Origin: Jatrophihabitans sp.
GTDB taxonomy: Bacteria > Actinomycetota > Actinomycetes > Mycobacteriales > Jatrophihabitantaceae
Reading direction: 5' to 3'
DNA length: 64,000 bases
Assembly (NCBI GenBank): GCA_036399055.1
Contig: DASWNX010000039.1
Location: 16,573-80,572, forward strand
The notes beneath the pieces are model-generated. The model did not search any database. It had not been told where the DNA came from and saw only the letters and a list, made by a program, of their open reading frames with translations. Made by a program: the position numbers and the translations under genes. Shown one piece after another: positions 35,378-45,096 of the stretch (positions are counted from its first letter, which is position 1; each line of letters opens with the position of its first letter).

Positions 35378-36172
35378 ATGCGCCACAAGACCACCCTGCG
35401 CGCCAGCCTCGCTGCTGGCGCGCTCGCCCTGGGGCTCGCCGTCGCCGGGGCCACCCCGGCCAACGCCGCGACCCCGCTGGACGACGACTTCAGCAGCTAC
35501 ACCGTTGGCCAGAAGGCCGAGGGCACGACCTTCGGCAACTGGACCAACGTGTTCGACGGCGCCCGCTGGAACCCCGACAACACCTACACGCGCGGCGTCA
35601 CGTCAATCATCCAGCCCGGCGGCGTGGGCACGACCAAGTACCTCCAGCAGTCCCCGCCGCCCGCGCTCGCACCGGGCCAGACGTTCTCCAGCCTCACGAC
35701 GTCCAACGCCTCGTTCTCGGGCGCGTACACCCTGCTCGCCGAGTACGGCAACGAGGTCCAGCTGCGGCAGGGCTCGACCCCGAACCCGTGGGAGCGTGGC
35801 TGGCTGCTCTTCAACTACACCAACAACAACAGCTTCGTGGCCGTCGTGCTGAAGACCAACGGCTGGCAGCTGTCCAAGGAGTACACCGACCCGGTGGACG
35901 GCTCCCAGCGTGAGTGCTTCCTGGCGACGGGCACGTCCCCAACGTACTCGCTCAGTTCCTGGAAGCGCGTCACCGTCACCCAGACCGTCAACGCCTCTGG
36001 CCAGCCGACATGGGTGGTCCAGGCCCGCACCGGCTCGAACGCACTGACCACGCTGACGACCTACACCGACACCGGCGCCTGCGGTGTCACGCCGTACACC
36101 TCCGGCAAGATCGGCTTCTACACCGAGGACGCCAAGCTGCGCTGGGGCTGGGCTCGCGTCACCACCCCCTGA
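35378..36172 (+). CDS. Secreted beta-sandwich (LamG/DUF1080-like) protein
   Basis: The 264-residue protein has a standard signal peptide (MRHKTTLRASLAAGALALGL through ANAAT, cleavage near residue 31). The mature part is rich in Thr, Asn, Trp and Tyr. It starts LDDDFSSYTVGQKAEGTTFG and ends KIGFYTEDAKLRWGWARVTT, a jelly-roll pattern shared by concanavalin-like and glycoside-binding domains. No catalytic residues are recognisable. A GGAGAGG site and a good promoter precede it. It may bind carbohydrate outside the cell. Confidence 0.75.
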   Translation: MRHKTTLRASLAAGALALGLAVAGATPANAATPLDDDFSSYTVGQKAEGTTFGNWTNVFDGARWNPDNTYTRGVTSIIQPGGVGTTKYLQQSPPPALAPGQTFSSLTTSNASFSGAYTLLAEYGNEVQLRQGSTPNPWERGWLLFNYTNNNSFVAVVLKTNGWQLSKEYTDPVDGSQRECFLATGTSPTYSLSSWKRVTVTQTVNASGQPTWVVQARTGSNALTTLTTYTDTGACGVTPYTSGKIGFYTEDAKLRWGWARVTTP

Positions 36173-36397
36173 TCGGATCGCGGCCAGGTTCTTGATCACA
36201 CCCGACAGGCGCAGCATGCCGCCGACCCGCTGGATCAGTAGCCCCAGTCAGGCGCTGGCGGCGGGTCGGCGGCTTGCGCCGAAGGCGGCGGCGTTGCCGA
36301 GGCGGCCCTGTAGCTCGCGCAGCCCGGTTGGCCACGGACCTCTAAGTGCGGGCCAGGTCCCCGCTCGCGCTGCTGAAGCCCTTGGTGATCTTGATCA

Positions 36398-37576
36398 TCA
36401 TGCGTGCAGGACGACCGCCAGGCCCTGCCCGACGCCGATGCAGATCGCGGCCAGGCCGTAGCCCCCGCCCCGGGCCTTCAACTGGTGCGCCAGGTGCGTG
36501 ACCACCCTCGCCCCGGAACAGCCCAGCGGATGCCCGAGGGCGATGGCGCCGCCGTGGATGTTCACGATCGCCGGGTCGAGTTCGGGCCAGTCGGCCAGGC
36601 AGGCCAGGGACTGGGCGGCGAAGGCCTCGTTCAACTCCACCATCGCCAGGTCGCCCCAGCCGATGCCGGCTCGGCTCAGGGCGGTCCGGGCCGCCTCGAC
36701 CGGGCCGATCCCGAAGAGCTGGGGCTCGACGGCGGCCACCGCCCGCGACACAATCCGGGCCAGCGGCTGCCGTCCGGCGGCCCGTGCGCCGGCCTCGTCA
36801 CCGATCAGCAGGGCGGCGGCTCCGTCATTGAGAGGGCTGGCGTTTCCGGCGGTCACCGTGCCGTCCGGCCGGAAGGCCGGCGCCAGTTTGGCCAGCGCGG
36901 CCAGCGAGCTGTCGGCGCGGATGCTCTCATCGCGGCTGAGCTCCACTCCCGGATAGCCGACCACCTCGGCGGAGTAAGCGCCCGCATCCCAGGCGGCGGC
37001 GGCTTTCTGGTGGCTGGCCAGGGCGTACTCGTCCTGGGCCTGTCGGGTGATGCCGTACTTCTCGGCCAGCAGCTCCGTGCACTCGCCGAGGGAGACGGTC
37101 CAGTCGCCGGGCATCGCGGGGTTGACCATCCGCCAGCCCAGCGTGGTCGAGTGCAGCGTCTCGGAGCCGGCCGGAAAGCCCTTGGCCGGCTTGGGCAGCA
37201 CCCAGGGCGCGCGGGTCATCGACTCGACGCCACCGGCGATGGCCAGCGAGGCGTCACCGACTGCCACCGCCCGGTTGGCCGCGATCAGCGCCTCCATGCC
37301 CGACCCGCACAGCCGGTTCAGGGTGACGCCCGGGACCGAGGTGGGCAGTCCGGCCAGCAGCGATGCCATCCGCGCGACGTCCCGGTTGTCCTCACCGGCG
37401 CCGTTGGCATTGCCGAAGAACACGTCATCGAGCAGGGCCGGATCGAGTTCGGGTGATCGTGTGACCACCGAGCCGATCACATGGGCTGCCAGGTCGTCCG
37501 GGCGGATTCCGGCCAGCGCGCCGTTGTAACGACCGATCGGGGTTCGAACCGCGTCAAGAATGTAGACATCAGTCAT
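36398..37576 (-). CDS. Acetyl-CoA acetyltransferase (thiolase)
   Basis: The 392-residue thiolase starts MTDVYILDAVRTPIGRYNGA. The nucleophilic cysteine is in NRLCGSGMEAL (Cys90). The C-terminal NIHGGAIALGHPLGCSGARV carries the histidine and second cysteine. The enzyme joins or cleaves acetyl groups on CoA thioesters, in fatty acid or aromatic acid breakdown or in ketone metabolism. Length and motifs are normal. The divergent DUF5302 gene begins 134 bp away. Confidence 0.9.
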   Translation of the reverse strand: MTDVYILDAVRTPIGRYNGALAGIRPDDLAAHVIGSVVTRSPELDPALLDDVFFGNANGAGEDNRDVARMASLLAGLPTSVPGVTLNRLCGSGMEALIAANRAVAVGDASLAIAGGVESMTRAPWVLPKPAKGFPAGSETLHSTTLGWRMVNPAMPGDWTVSLGECTELLAEKYGITRQAQDEYALASHQKAAAAWDAGAYSAEVVGYPGVELSRDESIRADSSLAALAKLAPAFRPDGTVTAGNASPLNDGAAALLIGDEAGARAAGRQPLARIVSRAVAAVEPQLFGIGPVEAARTALSRAGIGWGDLAMVELNEAFAAQSLACLADWPELDPAIVNIHGGAIALGHPLGCSGARVVTHLAHQLKARGGGYGLAAICIGVGQGLAVVLHA

Positions 37577-37710
37577 GCGTTCTATTTTGCCCTGCCCGCG
37601 GCCGGCGCGGGTGTCCGGCCGGTCACGTTGGCGCGCCGGTGGCCACCGTCGCGACCTCGCGCCGGACGCCGGCGTTTGAAGTCGCGTGAGCGCCGTGACA
37701 GGCTGGCGCA

Positions 37711-38010
37711 ATGGCCGCCGCAGATCAATCCCCGTCCGACCCGAGCGCTTCAACCGACCCGAGCGCTTCAACCGGCCCCGCCGCGCCGACCGAGGCCGAG
37801 CAGCCAGCCGACGCCGAGCACCCAGCCGACGCCGAGCACTCAACCGCGGAAGCGGCCGACGTCAAAGCGCGATTCCGCGACGCGTTGGAGCGTAAGAAGA
37901 GCCAGCACGCCGACGGCGTGGCCGGTGGGGGACCCAGCTCGGCCAAGATCCATGACGTGCACTCTCGGGCCGGCGGCAAGCGCCAGTTCCGGCGTAAGAG
38001 CGGCGGCTGA
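37711..38010 (+). CDS. DUF5302 family protein
   Basis: The 99-residue protein has an acidic, repetitive N-terminal half made of short repeats (PSAST, EHPADA) and a conserved basic C-terminal half (VKARFRDALERKKSQHAD, then HDVHSRAGGKRQFRRKSG). The family occurs in many actinobacteria and has no known function; the tail looks nucleic-acid binding. The last 64 bases are repeated at 41578-41641. CAGGCT six bases before the ATG may be a weak leaderless -10. Confidence 0.75.
   Translation: MAAADQSPSDPSASTDPSASTGPAAPTEAEQPADAEHPADAEHSTAEAADVKARFRDALERKKSQHADGVAGGGPSSAKIHDVHSRAGGKRQFRRKSGG
37947..38010 (+). repeat. Direct repeat, left copy (3' end of DUF5302)
   Basis: These 64 bases recur at 41578-41641 with only two changes (AGCGGCGG against AGTGGTGG). 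The copy includes the last 20 codons and the stop of the DUF5302 gene. It marks the left edge of a 3.6-kb bracketed segment. Confidence 0.92.
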
Positions 38011-38049
38011 CGGTCAGCCCTGACCGTCATGACCCTGGCCGCGGCGGGC

Positions 38050-38135
38050 GCCGTCACCGTCGTCGCCGGCTCGCCACGCGAGATCGCCGACACCCTGCTG
38101 CGCCGCCGGGATCGCCTGGGCCTGTCCTCCGGTCG
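38050..38135 (+). pseudogene. Fragment resembling the C-terminus of a luciferase-like F420 oxidoreductase
   Basis: Translation gives VVAGSPREIADTLLRRRDRLGLS. This matches the usual closing segment of luciferase-like monooxygenases (GTPEEIAEDLLERRERWGIS type). Nothing upstream continues the frame as a full enzyme, so this is a remnant. The identification rests on a short stretch. Confidence 0.4.
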
Positions 38136-38138
38136 GCA

Positions 38139-38330
38139 CGGCGATCATCGAGCGTCTGGGCATCGCTGAGGATCAGCGGCATCTCGACATCGCCGCGGGC
38201 ACGGGCGAGCTGGTCTGAGCATCGCGCGACTGGCCCCGAACGCAAGGGTGGTGCTGACCGACCTGGTAGCGGAGATGCTGGACATCGCCGTGCGACGTGC
38301 CCGAGTGCAGGGGCTCGCCCAATATCGAGA
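38139..38330 (+). pseudogene. Frameshifted fragment of a SAM-dependent methyltransferase
   Basis: One frame gives IERLGIAEDQRHLDIAAGTGE, which holds methyltransferase motif I, and then hits a stop at 38216-38218. The sequence continues in another frame as IARLAPNARVVLTDLVAEML and AVRRARVQGL, the usual second strand and helix. A frameshift near 38210-38220 and missing ends show a decayed gene. Confidence 0.6.
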
Positions 38331-38555
38331 CGACGGTATGCAGCGTCAACGGTGCTAGTTCACGTGGAGGCACGCAGGCGCAAGTTGCTTGGCCTGGCAA
38401 TGGCCGCCGCCGGTGTCCAGTACCCGCTTCGCCGGCAGCGGGGGCAGCAGGCCCGAGACGTGTGGGGAGATGCCACCAGTAAGCCGTAGCGACCGTGCCG
38501 GTCGGTCCCGGCCGTGGGACCGTCCGGTTGGGATCGGCATTCTGACGAGCATTTC

Positions 38556-38628
38556 GGGGCCATAGCTCAATGGCAGAGCGTCGCCTTTGCAAGGCGGAGG
38601 TTAGGTGTTCGATTCTTATCTGAAGATG
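38556..38628 (+). pseudogene. Decayed tRNA-Ala copy
   Basis: The first 47 bases closely match the intact tRNA-Ala that starts at 38686, including the anticodon arm with TTTGCAA. The T arm (AGGTG against CTTAT) does not pair, and the 3' acceptor strand (CTGAAGA) cannot pair with GGGGCCA. It should not fold into a working tRNA. Confidence 0.75.
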
Positions 38629-38685
38629 GATAGCTAGAGGCCAGACAAACTGGGCGTTGTATCGTCCTGGAGGTCTCCAGCACGC

Positions 38686-38757
38686 GGGGCCATAGCTCAG
38701 TTGGCAGAGCGCCGCCTTTGCAAGGCGGATGCCGGGGTTCGAGTCCCCGTGGCTCCA
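38686..38757 (+). tRNA. tRNA-Ala (anticodon TGC)
   Basis: A complete cloverleaf can be drawn. The acceptor is GGGGCCA/TGGCTCC, the D stem GCTC/GAGC, the anticodon stem CCGCC/GGCGG with loop TTTGCAA (anticodon TGC at 38719-38721), and the T stem CGGGG/CCCCG with TTCGAGT. The discriminator is A and CCA is not encoded. Confidence 0.96.
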
Positions 38758-38854
38758 CTCGGGAAAGTGCCGTTCCGAACCGCACCGCCAAGCCGACGTT
38801 GACCAAACTCGCGTTGGTCAGGCGGGGCGGCCATCGGCTGGGGAGAATCGCGCA

Positions 38855-39196
38855 GTGGGCATCTATGTCGAACTTCGAGACCACACGGGTCGGGCGGTCA
38901 CCGGCTTGACGGACCCCAACGGGGGAACCTTCGATGCGGCTGGTGACTTCGACCGATTCATCGATCGCCCGCCCTATGGTCAGGTGTCAGGGGACATGCC
39001 GGTCATCACGTCGGTTGACCCCTATGGAGAGACGAGGCTGCCTTCCGGGGTCATGGGCCAATTGATCGCTGACTGCACTAGGGCGCTAGAGGTCGCAGAA
39101 GACGGTCCAGAGCGAAGGGGTCTCATCCGACTACGCGCGCTTGCGCAGGAGTGCTCACGTCGCCCGGACTCGGCCCTCTTCTGGATCGGGGACTAG
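38855..39196 (+). CDS. Hypothetical protein
   Basis: The 113-residue soluble acidic protein starts at GTG with GGGAGAA upstream. Sequence features such as IYVELRDHTGRAVTGLTDPNG and LIADCTRALEVAEDGPERRG suggest a small alpha/beta protein, but I do not recognise the family. It follows the tRNA by about 100 bp inside the segment bracketed by the 64-bp repeats. Confidence 0.6.
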   Translation: MGIYVELRDHTGRAVTGLTDPNGGTFDAAGDFDRFIDRPPYGQVSGDMPVITSVDPYGETRLPSGVMGQLIADCTRALEVAEDGPERRGLIRLRALAQECSRRPDSALFWIGD

Positions 39197-39254
39197 TTGC
39201 AGCCGTTGGCCCTATAGGCGTCGCCGGTCGGTCTTGCGCCGAAGCTCTACCAGC

Positions 39255-39405
39255 TCAGGTGGCCCGCACCCAGTCCTGCTGCTCACGCAGAACCTCGGCG
39301 AGGTCATCGGGGATTGGGAAGCGTCGCCAACGGTCGGTCTTGAACCTGCACGAACTCGATCCAGTAGCCGCCCTCCCCGTTGTGCCAGAGGGCGTCGAAC
39401 GGCAT
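39255..39405 (-). pseudogene. Frameshifted small gene
   Basis: On the minus strand one frame reads MPFDALWHNGEGGYWIEFVQ. A second frame continues KTDRWRRFPIPDDLAEVLRE and ends QQDWVRAT before the stop at 39255-39257. Joining them needs a single-base shift near 39346. The two halves read as one small conserved-looking protein, so this is either a recent frameshift or a sequencing error. The true start may lie further upstream. Confidence 0.45.
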
Positions 39406-40019
39406 CGCGATCAGTGTTTCGGCTGAGGTTTGACGCCAGTGCCTCAGGAGCGGACCCGGGCGGTGTGTGATGGGCTGGCCGCGGCGTTGCGGCTGCCCGC
39501 AGCAGCTTCTCATCGCTCAAAGAACTGCCAACGGTGGGATATCGCCAGCCGCCTTTTCCGCATTGCTCTCCCACTCGGCACCGCGCGGACCCGTCGTCCG
39601 GCGTAGTAGCTGCCTGTGAATTCTCCAACGTTGCTAAAGGGGGCTCAGTGCGGGCGGAAGCCGAGACAGCGGGCTGAGTTACTGAACCCCGAGCAGGGCG
39701 TGACTATCGAAGCTATTGGCGACTGGTTATCTGTGAATCATTGCGTGACGCGCCGACTCTAACCAGCCACTTCACGAAACTGATACGTAAGGTACCCACT
39801 CCGTGTGCCGATATGTAACGGTATGGGGAATGGAGGCAAGAGCGATGGAGTGTCCGCCAACTTCCAAAATTTGTCCGCCGCCTTGGCATTCCCAAGAGTC
39901 TCCCCGGCGGCCCGTAACCGAATCGGCGAGTACAACAACGGTCTCCGTTCGACCCTCAGCTTCGCCATGTAAACGACCGCAGCTCGATAACTCCAATTCG
40001 CATCTACCTTAGGGGAACA
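39406..40019. other. 614-bp gap before the secreted beta-propeller gene
   Basis: I see no convincing gene. Composition is less GC-rich than usual, especially 39700-40010. TACCTT at 40005-40010 and AGGGGA at 40011-40016 lie directly before the ATG at 40020 and could be the -10 and a weak ribosome-binding site. Confidence 0.4.
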
Positions 40020-41366
40020 ATGCACAGTCAGACACGACCACGGCGCCGCCTCGCGACCGTCACTGCAGGAGTAGCGGTATCGCTCGGGCTGATGGTGAGC
40101 CAGGCGCTGCCCGCCTTCGCCGCGGCGGTGTACACCCCGCTGATCGCTTCCGACGCAGCCGCGTATTCCCGGCTCGGCGAGTTCCTCGCGGTGTCGACCG
40201 ACGGCAGCACGACGATCGTGGGAAGCGCAACTCGCTACACGGGTGCGACTCCTACCTCGGCGGATCGGCCGGGCGCCGCCTATATCTACAGCGGCATCCC
40301 GGCCGAGACCGGGCTCACACGAACCGAAGACGCCATTCTGGTCGCCGACGACGGGATGTACGAGTCGCTGAACGATTGGTTCGGTTCCGCTGTTGCCCTC
40401 TCGGCGGATGGCAACATCGCGGCTGTCGGTGCGCGGGGCTACCAGAACGGCGTCGGTGCGGTTTACATGTTCGAGCGTTCCGGCGGCGTCTGGACGAAGA
40501 CTGCGAAGATCCTCACCCCGTCGGCAAAGAACTTTGGCTACTCCGTTTCACTCAGCGACAACGGGTCCACCCTCCTGGTGGGCGCGCCGGGGTTCCTATA
40601 TTCGAATTCGGAGCCCAGCGCGGCTTACTTCTTCACCCGGGACGCCTCCGCGGCCTGGACCTACAGGACGTCGGTGTCGACCGGACTCGGCGGTGTACAG
40701 CTCGGCACGTCCGTCGCGCTCAACGGTACCGGCACGACGGCCGTGGTCGGCGTGCCCAAGTACTACACGACCGTCTCCGGCGTCAGGAAGACCCAGCCGC
40801 GCGCCCAGACGTACACCTTCAACGGCATCGCCGCCGCGACGCAGTACGTCTACACCGACCCCAGTACCGACACCTCATCCAACTTCGGCGTCTCGATCGA
40901 CATCTCGTCCACCGGCGCCGCCGTTCTGGTCGGAGCGCCCGGCGTCGACTCCAGCACTAGCGGTACCACAACGACCTACCGGCCCGGAGCCGGCTACCTT
41001 TTCAGGTCTGGAAGTAACACCGCCACTATGTTCAGCGCCACGCTCCCCTCCTCCGGCCACGCCGGTGCACACCTCGGCGCTTCCGTTGGCATCTCCCCCG
41101 ACGGCCTGACAGTGGTCCTCGGCGCACCCCAGGCAAACCTCTTCCTCGAGTACGGCGGCGGCGGCACCGCGCGCCTCTGGAAGAACACCACCGGCACCTG
41201 GCCCACGGGGGGCGGATCGAATGTCTACCCGGGCGGGTACAACAGCGACCAGTTCGGCATCAGCGTCAGCGTGGCCAACAACGGACGCATGGCCATCGGT
41301 GCGCCGGGTAAGGCCGCCTCCGGTATGACCTCCGCAGGCACCGCATACGTCATCAACATCTCCTGA
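40020..41366 (+). CDS. Secreted seven-bladed FG-GAP-like beta-propeller protein
   Basis: The 448-residue protein has a signal peptide (MHSQTRPRRRLATVTAGVAV through AFAAA, cleavage near residue 36). Seven repeated blades follow, each ending in a VGAPG-type turn and an aromatic strand: TIVGSATRY, AAVGARGY, LLVGAPGF, AVVGVPKY, VLVGAPGV, VVLGAPQA and MAIGAPGK. This is the integrin-alpha-like FG-GAP pattern and suggests a complete propeller that binds ligands outside the cell. Strong DxDxDG calcium loops, as in UnbV, are not evident. The gene ends in a perfect hairpin. Confidence 0.83.
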   Translation: MHSQTRPRRRLATVTAGVAVSLGLMVSQALPAFAAAVYTPLIASDAAAYSRLGEFLAVSTDGSTTIVGSATRYTGATPTSADRPGAAYIYSGIPAETGLTRTEDAILVADDGMYESLNDWFGSAVALSADGNIAAVGARGYQNGVGAVYMFERSGGVWTKTAKILTPSAKNFGYSVSLSDNGSTLLVGAPGFLYSNSEPSAAYFFTRDASAAWTYRTSVSTGLGGVQLGTSVALNGTGTTAVVGVPKYYTTVSGVRKTQPRAQTYTFNGIAAATQYVYTDPSTDTSSNFGVSIDISSTGAAVLVGAPGVDSSTSGTTTTYRPGAGYLFRSGSNTATMFSATLPSSGHAGAHLGASVGISPDGLTVVLGAPQANLFLEYGGGGTARLWKNTTGTWPTGGGSNVYPGGYNSDQFGISVSVANNGRMAIGAPGKAASGMTSAGTAYVINIS

Positions 41367-41380
41367 TCAGGAACTTGTAA

Positions 41381-41419
41381 CAGAACGGCCGGCTCCGCTC
41401 GACGGAGCCGGCCGTTCTG
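41381..41419 (+). terminator. Perfect 17-bp hairpin terminator
   Basis: CAGAACGGCCGGCTCCG (41381-41397) and CGGAGCCGGCCGTTCTG (41403-41419) form a perfect stem with loop CTCGA, 14 bp after the propeller gene stop. No T run follows. It is the strongest hairpin I found in the window. Confidence 0.8.
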
Positions 41420-41577
41420 CGCACCCGGCCGCACGGGGCGGCAGTTGAGGCGGTCCTAGCACGAGGAACCCGGGTGGCCGGGGTGCGCGCGACGACGAGA
41501 GCCTGCTGGGCTGACTGCTGGAATCGGCCTTCCGGAACGCGCCTGAGCTCACCATCGCCATCGCCTCGGGCACGTCG

Positions 41578-41641
41578 GATCCATGACGTGCACTCTCGGG
41601 CCGGCGGCAAGCGCCAGTTCCGGCGTAAGAGTGGTGGCTGA
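41578..41641 (+). repeat. Direct repeat, right copy (DUF5302 3' end remnant)
   Basis: The copy is identical to 37947-38010 at 62 of 64 bases and still encodes IHDVHSRAGGKRQFRRKSGG and a stop, but there is no upstream half of the gene. It lies in a gene-free stretch (41420-41785) that also carries a short coding-like remnant (ESAFRNAPELTIAIASGT) just before it. Confidence 0.92.
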
Positions 41642-41785
41642 GAGCGTTCTCGACTGATTTCTCAACTGGCTGGCGCCAGAGCGGCATCATGGGTCACAAT
41701 AGCCACGTACGTACCACCGCTTTACTTCTAGATGGCTGCGCTTGGGGAAGACGTTGCCGTCGAGTCGAAGTTGCGGAGGTGCGCG

Positions 41786-42298
41786 ATGTCTGCTGCTCAT
41801 GTGGCGTCATCCACGCGAGGTGTGGTGTTCATTCACTGCTGCCCGCCCGCCATCGGTCCCCATGTCGAGTGGGCACTGGCTGGCGTGCTCGGCCGACCCT
41901 GCAAGCTGCAGTGGAGCGCCCAGCCCGCCGCCCCCGGTCAGCTACGCGCCGAGGCGACCTGGGTAGGCCCGATCGGGATGGCAGCCCGTTTGTCGGCGTC
42001 GCTGCGCGCCTGGCCGATGCTGCGCTTCGAGGTGACCGAGGAGGGCACCGGCGCCACCGACGGTGAACGGCTGGCCTACGTGCCGGGACGAGGTTTTCAC
42101 CGCAGCGCGGTGTCGGCCAACGGCGATGTCGTGGTGAGCGAGGAGCGGCTGCGCGGCCTGCTCAGCCGGGCCACCTCCGCCGACGAGTTCGCCCATGGAC
42201 TGCACGAGATTCTCGGCTCGTCCTGGGACGCCGAGCTAGAGCCCTACCGGGCAGCCGGTGACGGATCGCCGGTGATCCTGATGCACAAGGTCGTGTGA
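41786..42298 (+). CDS. DUF3145 family protein
   Basis: The 170-residue protein has GVVFIHCCPPAIGPHVEWAL near the start, WVGPIGMAARLSASLRAWPMLRFEVTEE in the middle, and PYRAAGDGSPVILMHKVV at the end. The family is restricted to actinobacteria and typically lies just beyond the fatty acid synthesis operon, as here. The function is unknown. The ATG at 41786 has GGAGG seven bases upstream. Confidence 0.87.
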   Translation: MSAAHVASSTRGVVFIHCCPPAIGPHVEWALAGVLGRPCKLQWSAQPAAPGQLRAEATWVGPIGMAARLSASLRAWPMLRFEVTEEGTGATDGERLAYVPGRGFHRSAVSANGDVVVSEERLRGLLSRATSADEFAHGLHEILGSSWDAELEPYRAAGDGSPVILMHKVV

Positions 42299-42347
42299 AA
42301 GCAGGTTCGTGCGGGAGCAAGCCGTCCTGAGACCATCAGCCCCAGGC

Positions 42348-43601
<1,254 letters not shown>

Positions 43602-43697
43602 CGTTGGCTTTCCTCTGTTCGTCTACGTCGGGTGTGCGCGGCGCTTCGGCCGGCCGGTCGCTGCAGCGGTGGCTGGCGGCGCGACCAGCCGGTCGTC

Positions 43698-43943
43698 TCA
43701 GCTGGGGTTGGCGCTGATGTAGCTGACGGCGTCGCCGACAGTCTTGAGCTTGGGCAGCTCCTCGTCGGGGATCTTGACGCCGAACTTCTCCTCGGCCGCC
43801 ATCGCGACCTCGACCATGGACAGCGAGTCGACATCGAGGTCGTCGGTGAAGGACTTGTCGACGGTCACGTCCTCTTCGGCGACATCGGCCACCTCATTCA
43901 GGATCTCCGCCATGCCGGCCAGGATCTCTTCATTCGTTGCCAC
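43698..43943 (-). CDS. acpP: Acyl carrier protein
   Basis: This is an 81-residue acidic four-helix carrier. The phosphopantetheine attachment site is Ser40 in DLDVDSLSMVE. The start is GTG at 43943, with GAGAGGTAGAG shortly upstream. It lies between fabH and fabF, the conserved position in actinobacteria, and carries the growing acyl chain. Confidence 0.94.
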   Translation of the reverse strand: MATNEEILAGMAEILNEVADVAEEDVTVDKSFTDDLDVDSLSMVEVAMAAEEKFGVKIPDEELPKLKTVGDAVSYISANPS

Positions 43944-44127
43944 GGGTGCTCTACCTCTCTGCGTCGAAGGCCATGCCTTCTCCTGAATCGCCGTGTCCCG
44001 ACTGGGGACGGCGTCGTTCTCGATGGTGCTGACCGCGGCTGGGCCGCAGTCCCTCACTGGCCTCGGTGGGCTTGCCCTGACCGGCGACGGCGCTGCCGGG
44101 TGGGCAGGCGCCGCCGGGTCGGCGGGC

Positions 44128-45096
44128 CTAGGGCGTCAGGATTACCTGGCCCGCATAGGTCAAACCCGCCCCGAACCCGACCAGCAGGACGGGCGCGCCG
44201 CTGGCGACCTCGCCGCGCTCCAGCATCTTGGACAGGGCGATCGGGATGGAGGCCGAGGAGGTGTTGCCGGAGTTGACGATGTCGCGGGCGACCACCACGT
44301 TGGGGGCCTTGAGCTTCTTGGCAATCAGGTCGATGATCCGCAGGTTGGCCTGGTGCGGCACGAAACCGGCCAGTTGCCAGGACTGCAAACCCGCGGCGGC
44401 GCAGGCCTGCAAACCCACGTCTGCCATCTTCGAGGTCGCCCAGCGGAACACCGTCTGGCCCTCCTGCCGCAGGGTGGCCGATGCGGCGTCGGTGGTGATC
44501 GCGTGGGCGTTGTCACCGTCGGAACCCCAGACCACCGGCCCGATGCCCACCGAGTCGCTGGGGGTCACCACCGCCGCGCCTGCCCCGTCGGCGAAGATGA
44601 TTCCGGTGCCGCGCTCCAGCAGGTCGACGTAGTCGGTCAGCTTCTCCGAGCCGACCACCAGCACGTTGCGGGCGTGCCCGGCGGTCACCGCCTCGGAGGC
44701 CGAGTTCAGGGCGTAGACGAAGCCGGCGCAGGCGGCGTTGATGTCATAGGCGCCGGGTGAGTCGATGCCGAGGCGGCTGGCGAGTTCGGCGGCGCCGCCG
44801 GGCACCTGCTGCTTGCCGGTGCAGGTCGCCAGAATCACCAGGTCGATGTCGGTGGCCGAGATGCCGGAGTTCGCCATCGCCTTGCTGGCGGCGGCCACTC
44901 CCATGTCGATCATCGTCTCGTCCATCGCGAACCGGCGTTCGGCGATTCCCACCCGGCTCTTGACCCATTCGTCGTTGGTGTCCACGCCGCGGGCGACGAG
45001 GTCGTCGTTGGTGATGACAGTCGGCGGCTGGTAGTGGCCCAGACCGGCTATCCGGCTGCCGGCCGGGCGGGGCGGGGTCGAAAGCGTGATGTTCAT
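44128..45096 (-). CDS. fabH: 3-oxoacyl-ACP synthase III (KAS III)
   Basis: The 322-residue enzyme starts fatty acid synthesis by condensing an acyl-CoA with malonyl-ACP. The Cys-His-Asn triad is visible: NAACAGF (Cys123), VPHQANLRIID (about 250) and VNSGNTSSAS (about 282). The ATG shares one base with the fabD stop (TGATG), showing translational coupling. Confidence 0.93.
   Translation of the reverse strand: MNITLSTPPRPAGSRIAGLGHYQPPTVITNDDLVARGVDTNDEWVKSRVGIAERRFAMDETMIDMGVAAASKAMANSGISATDIDLVILATCTGKQQVPGGAAELASRLGIDSPGAYDINAACAGFVYALNSASEAVTAGHARNVLVVGSEKLTDYVDLLERGTGIIFADGAGAAVVTPSDSVGIGPVVWGSDGDNAHAITTDAASATLRQEGQTVFRWATSKMADVGLQACAAAGLQSWQLAGFVPHQANLRIIDLIAKKLKAPNVVVARDIVNSGNTSSASIPIALSKMLERGEVASGAPVLLVGFGAGLTYAGQVILTP

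Noticed and set aside
36173-36397. Degenerate gene on the minus strand between the secreted protein and the thiolase
   Set aside because: Some stretches look coding (LIQRVGGMLRLSGVIKNLAA), but I could not match them to any family or join them into a frame.
38556-38628. Second functional tRNA-Ala
   Set aside because: The T arm and the 3' acceptor strand do not pair, so it was called a decayed copy.
38011-41577. Active integrative element
   Set aside because: Direct repeats suggest one, but there is no integrase, excisionase or replication gene, so only a decayed or recombined segment can be claimed.
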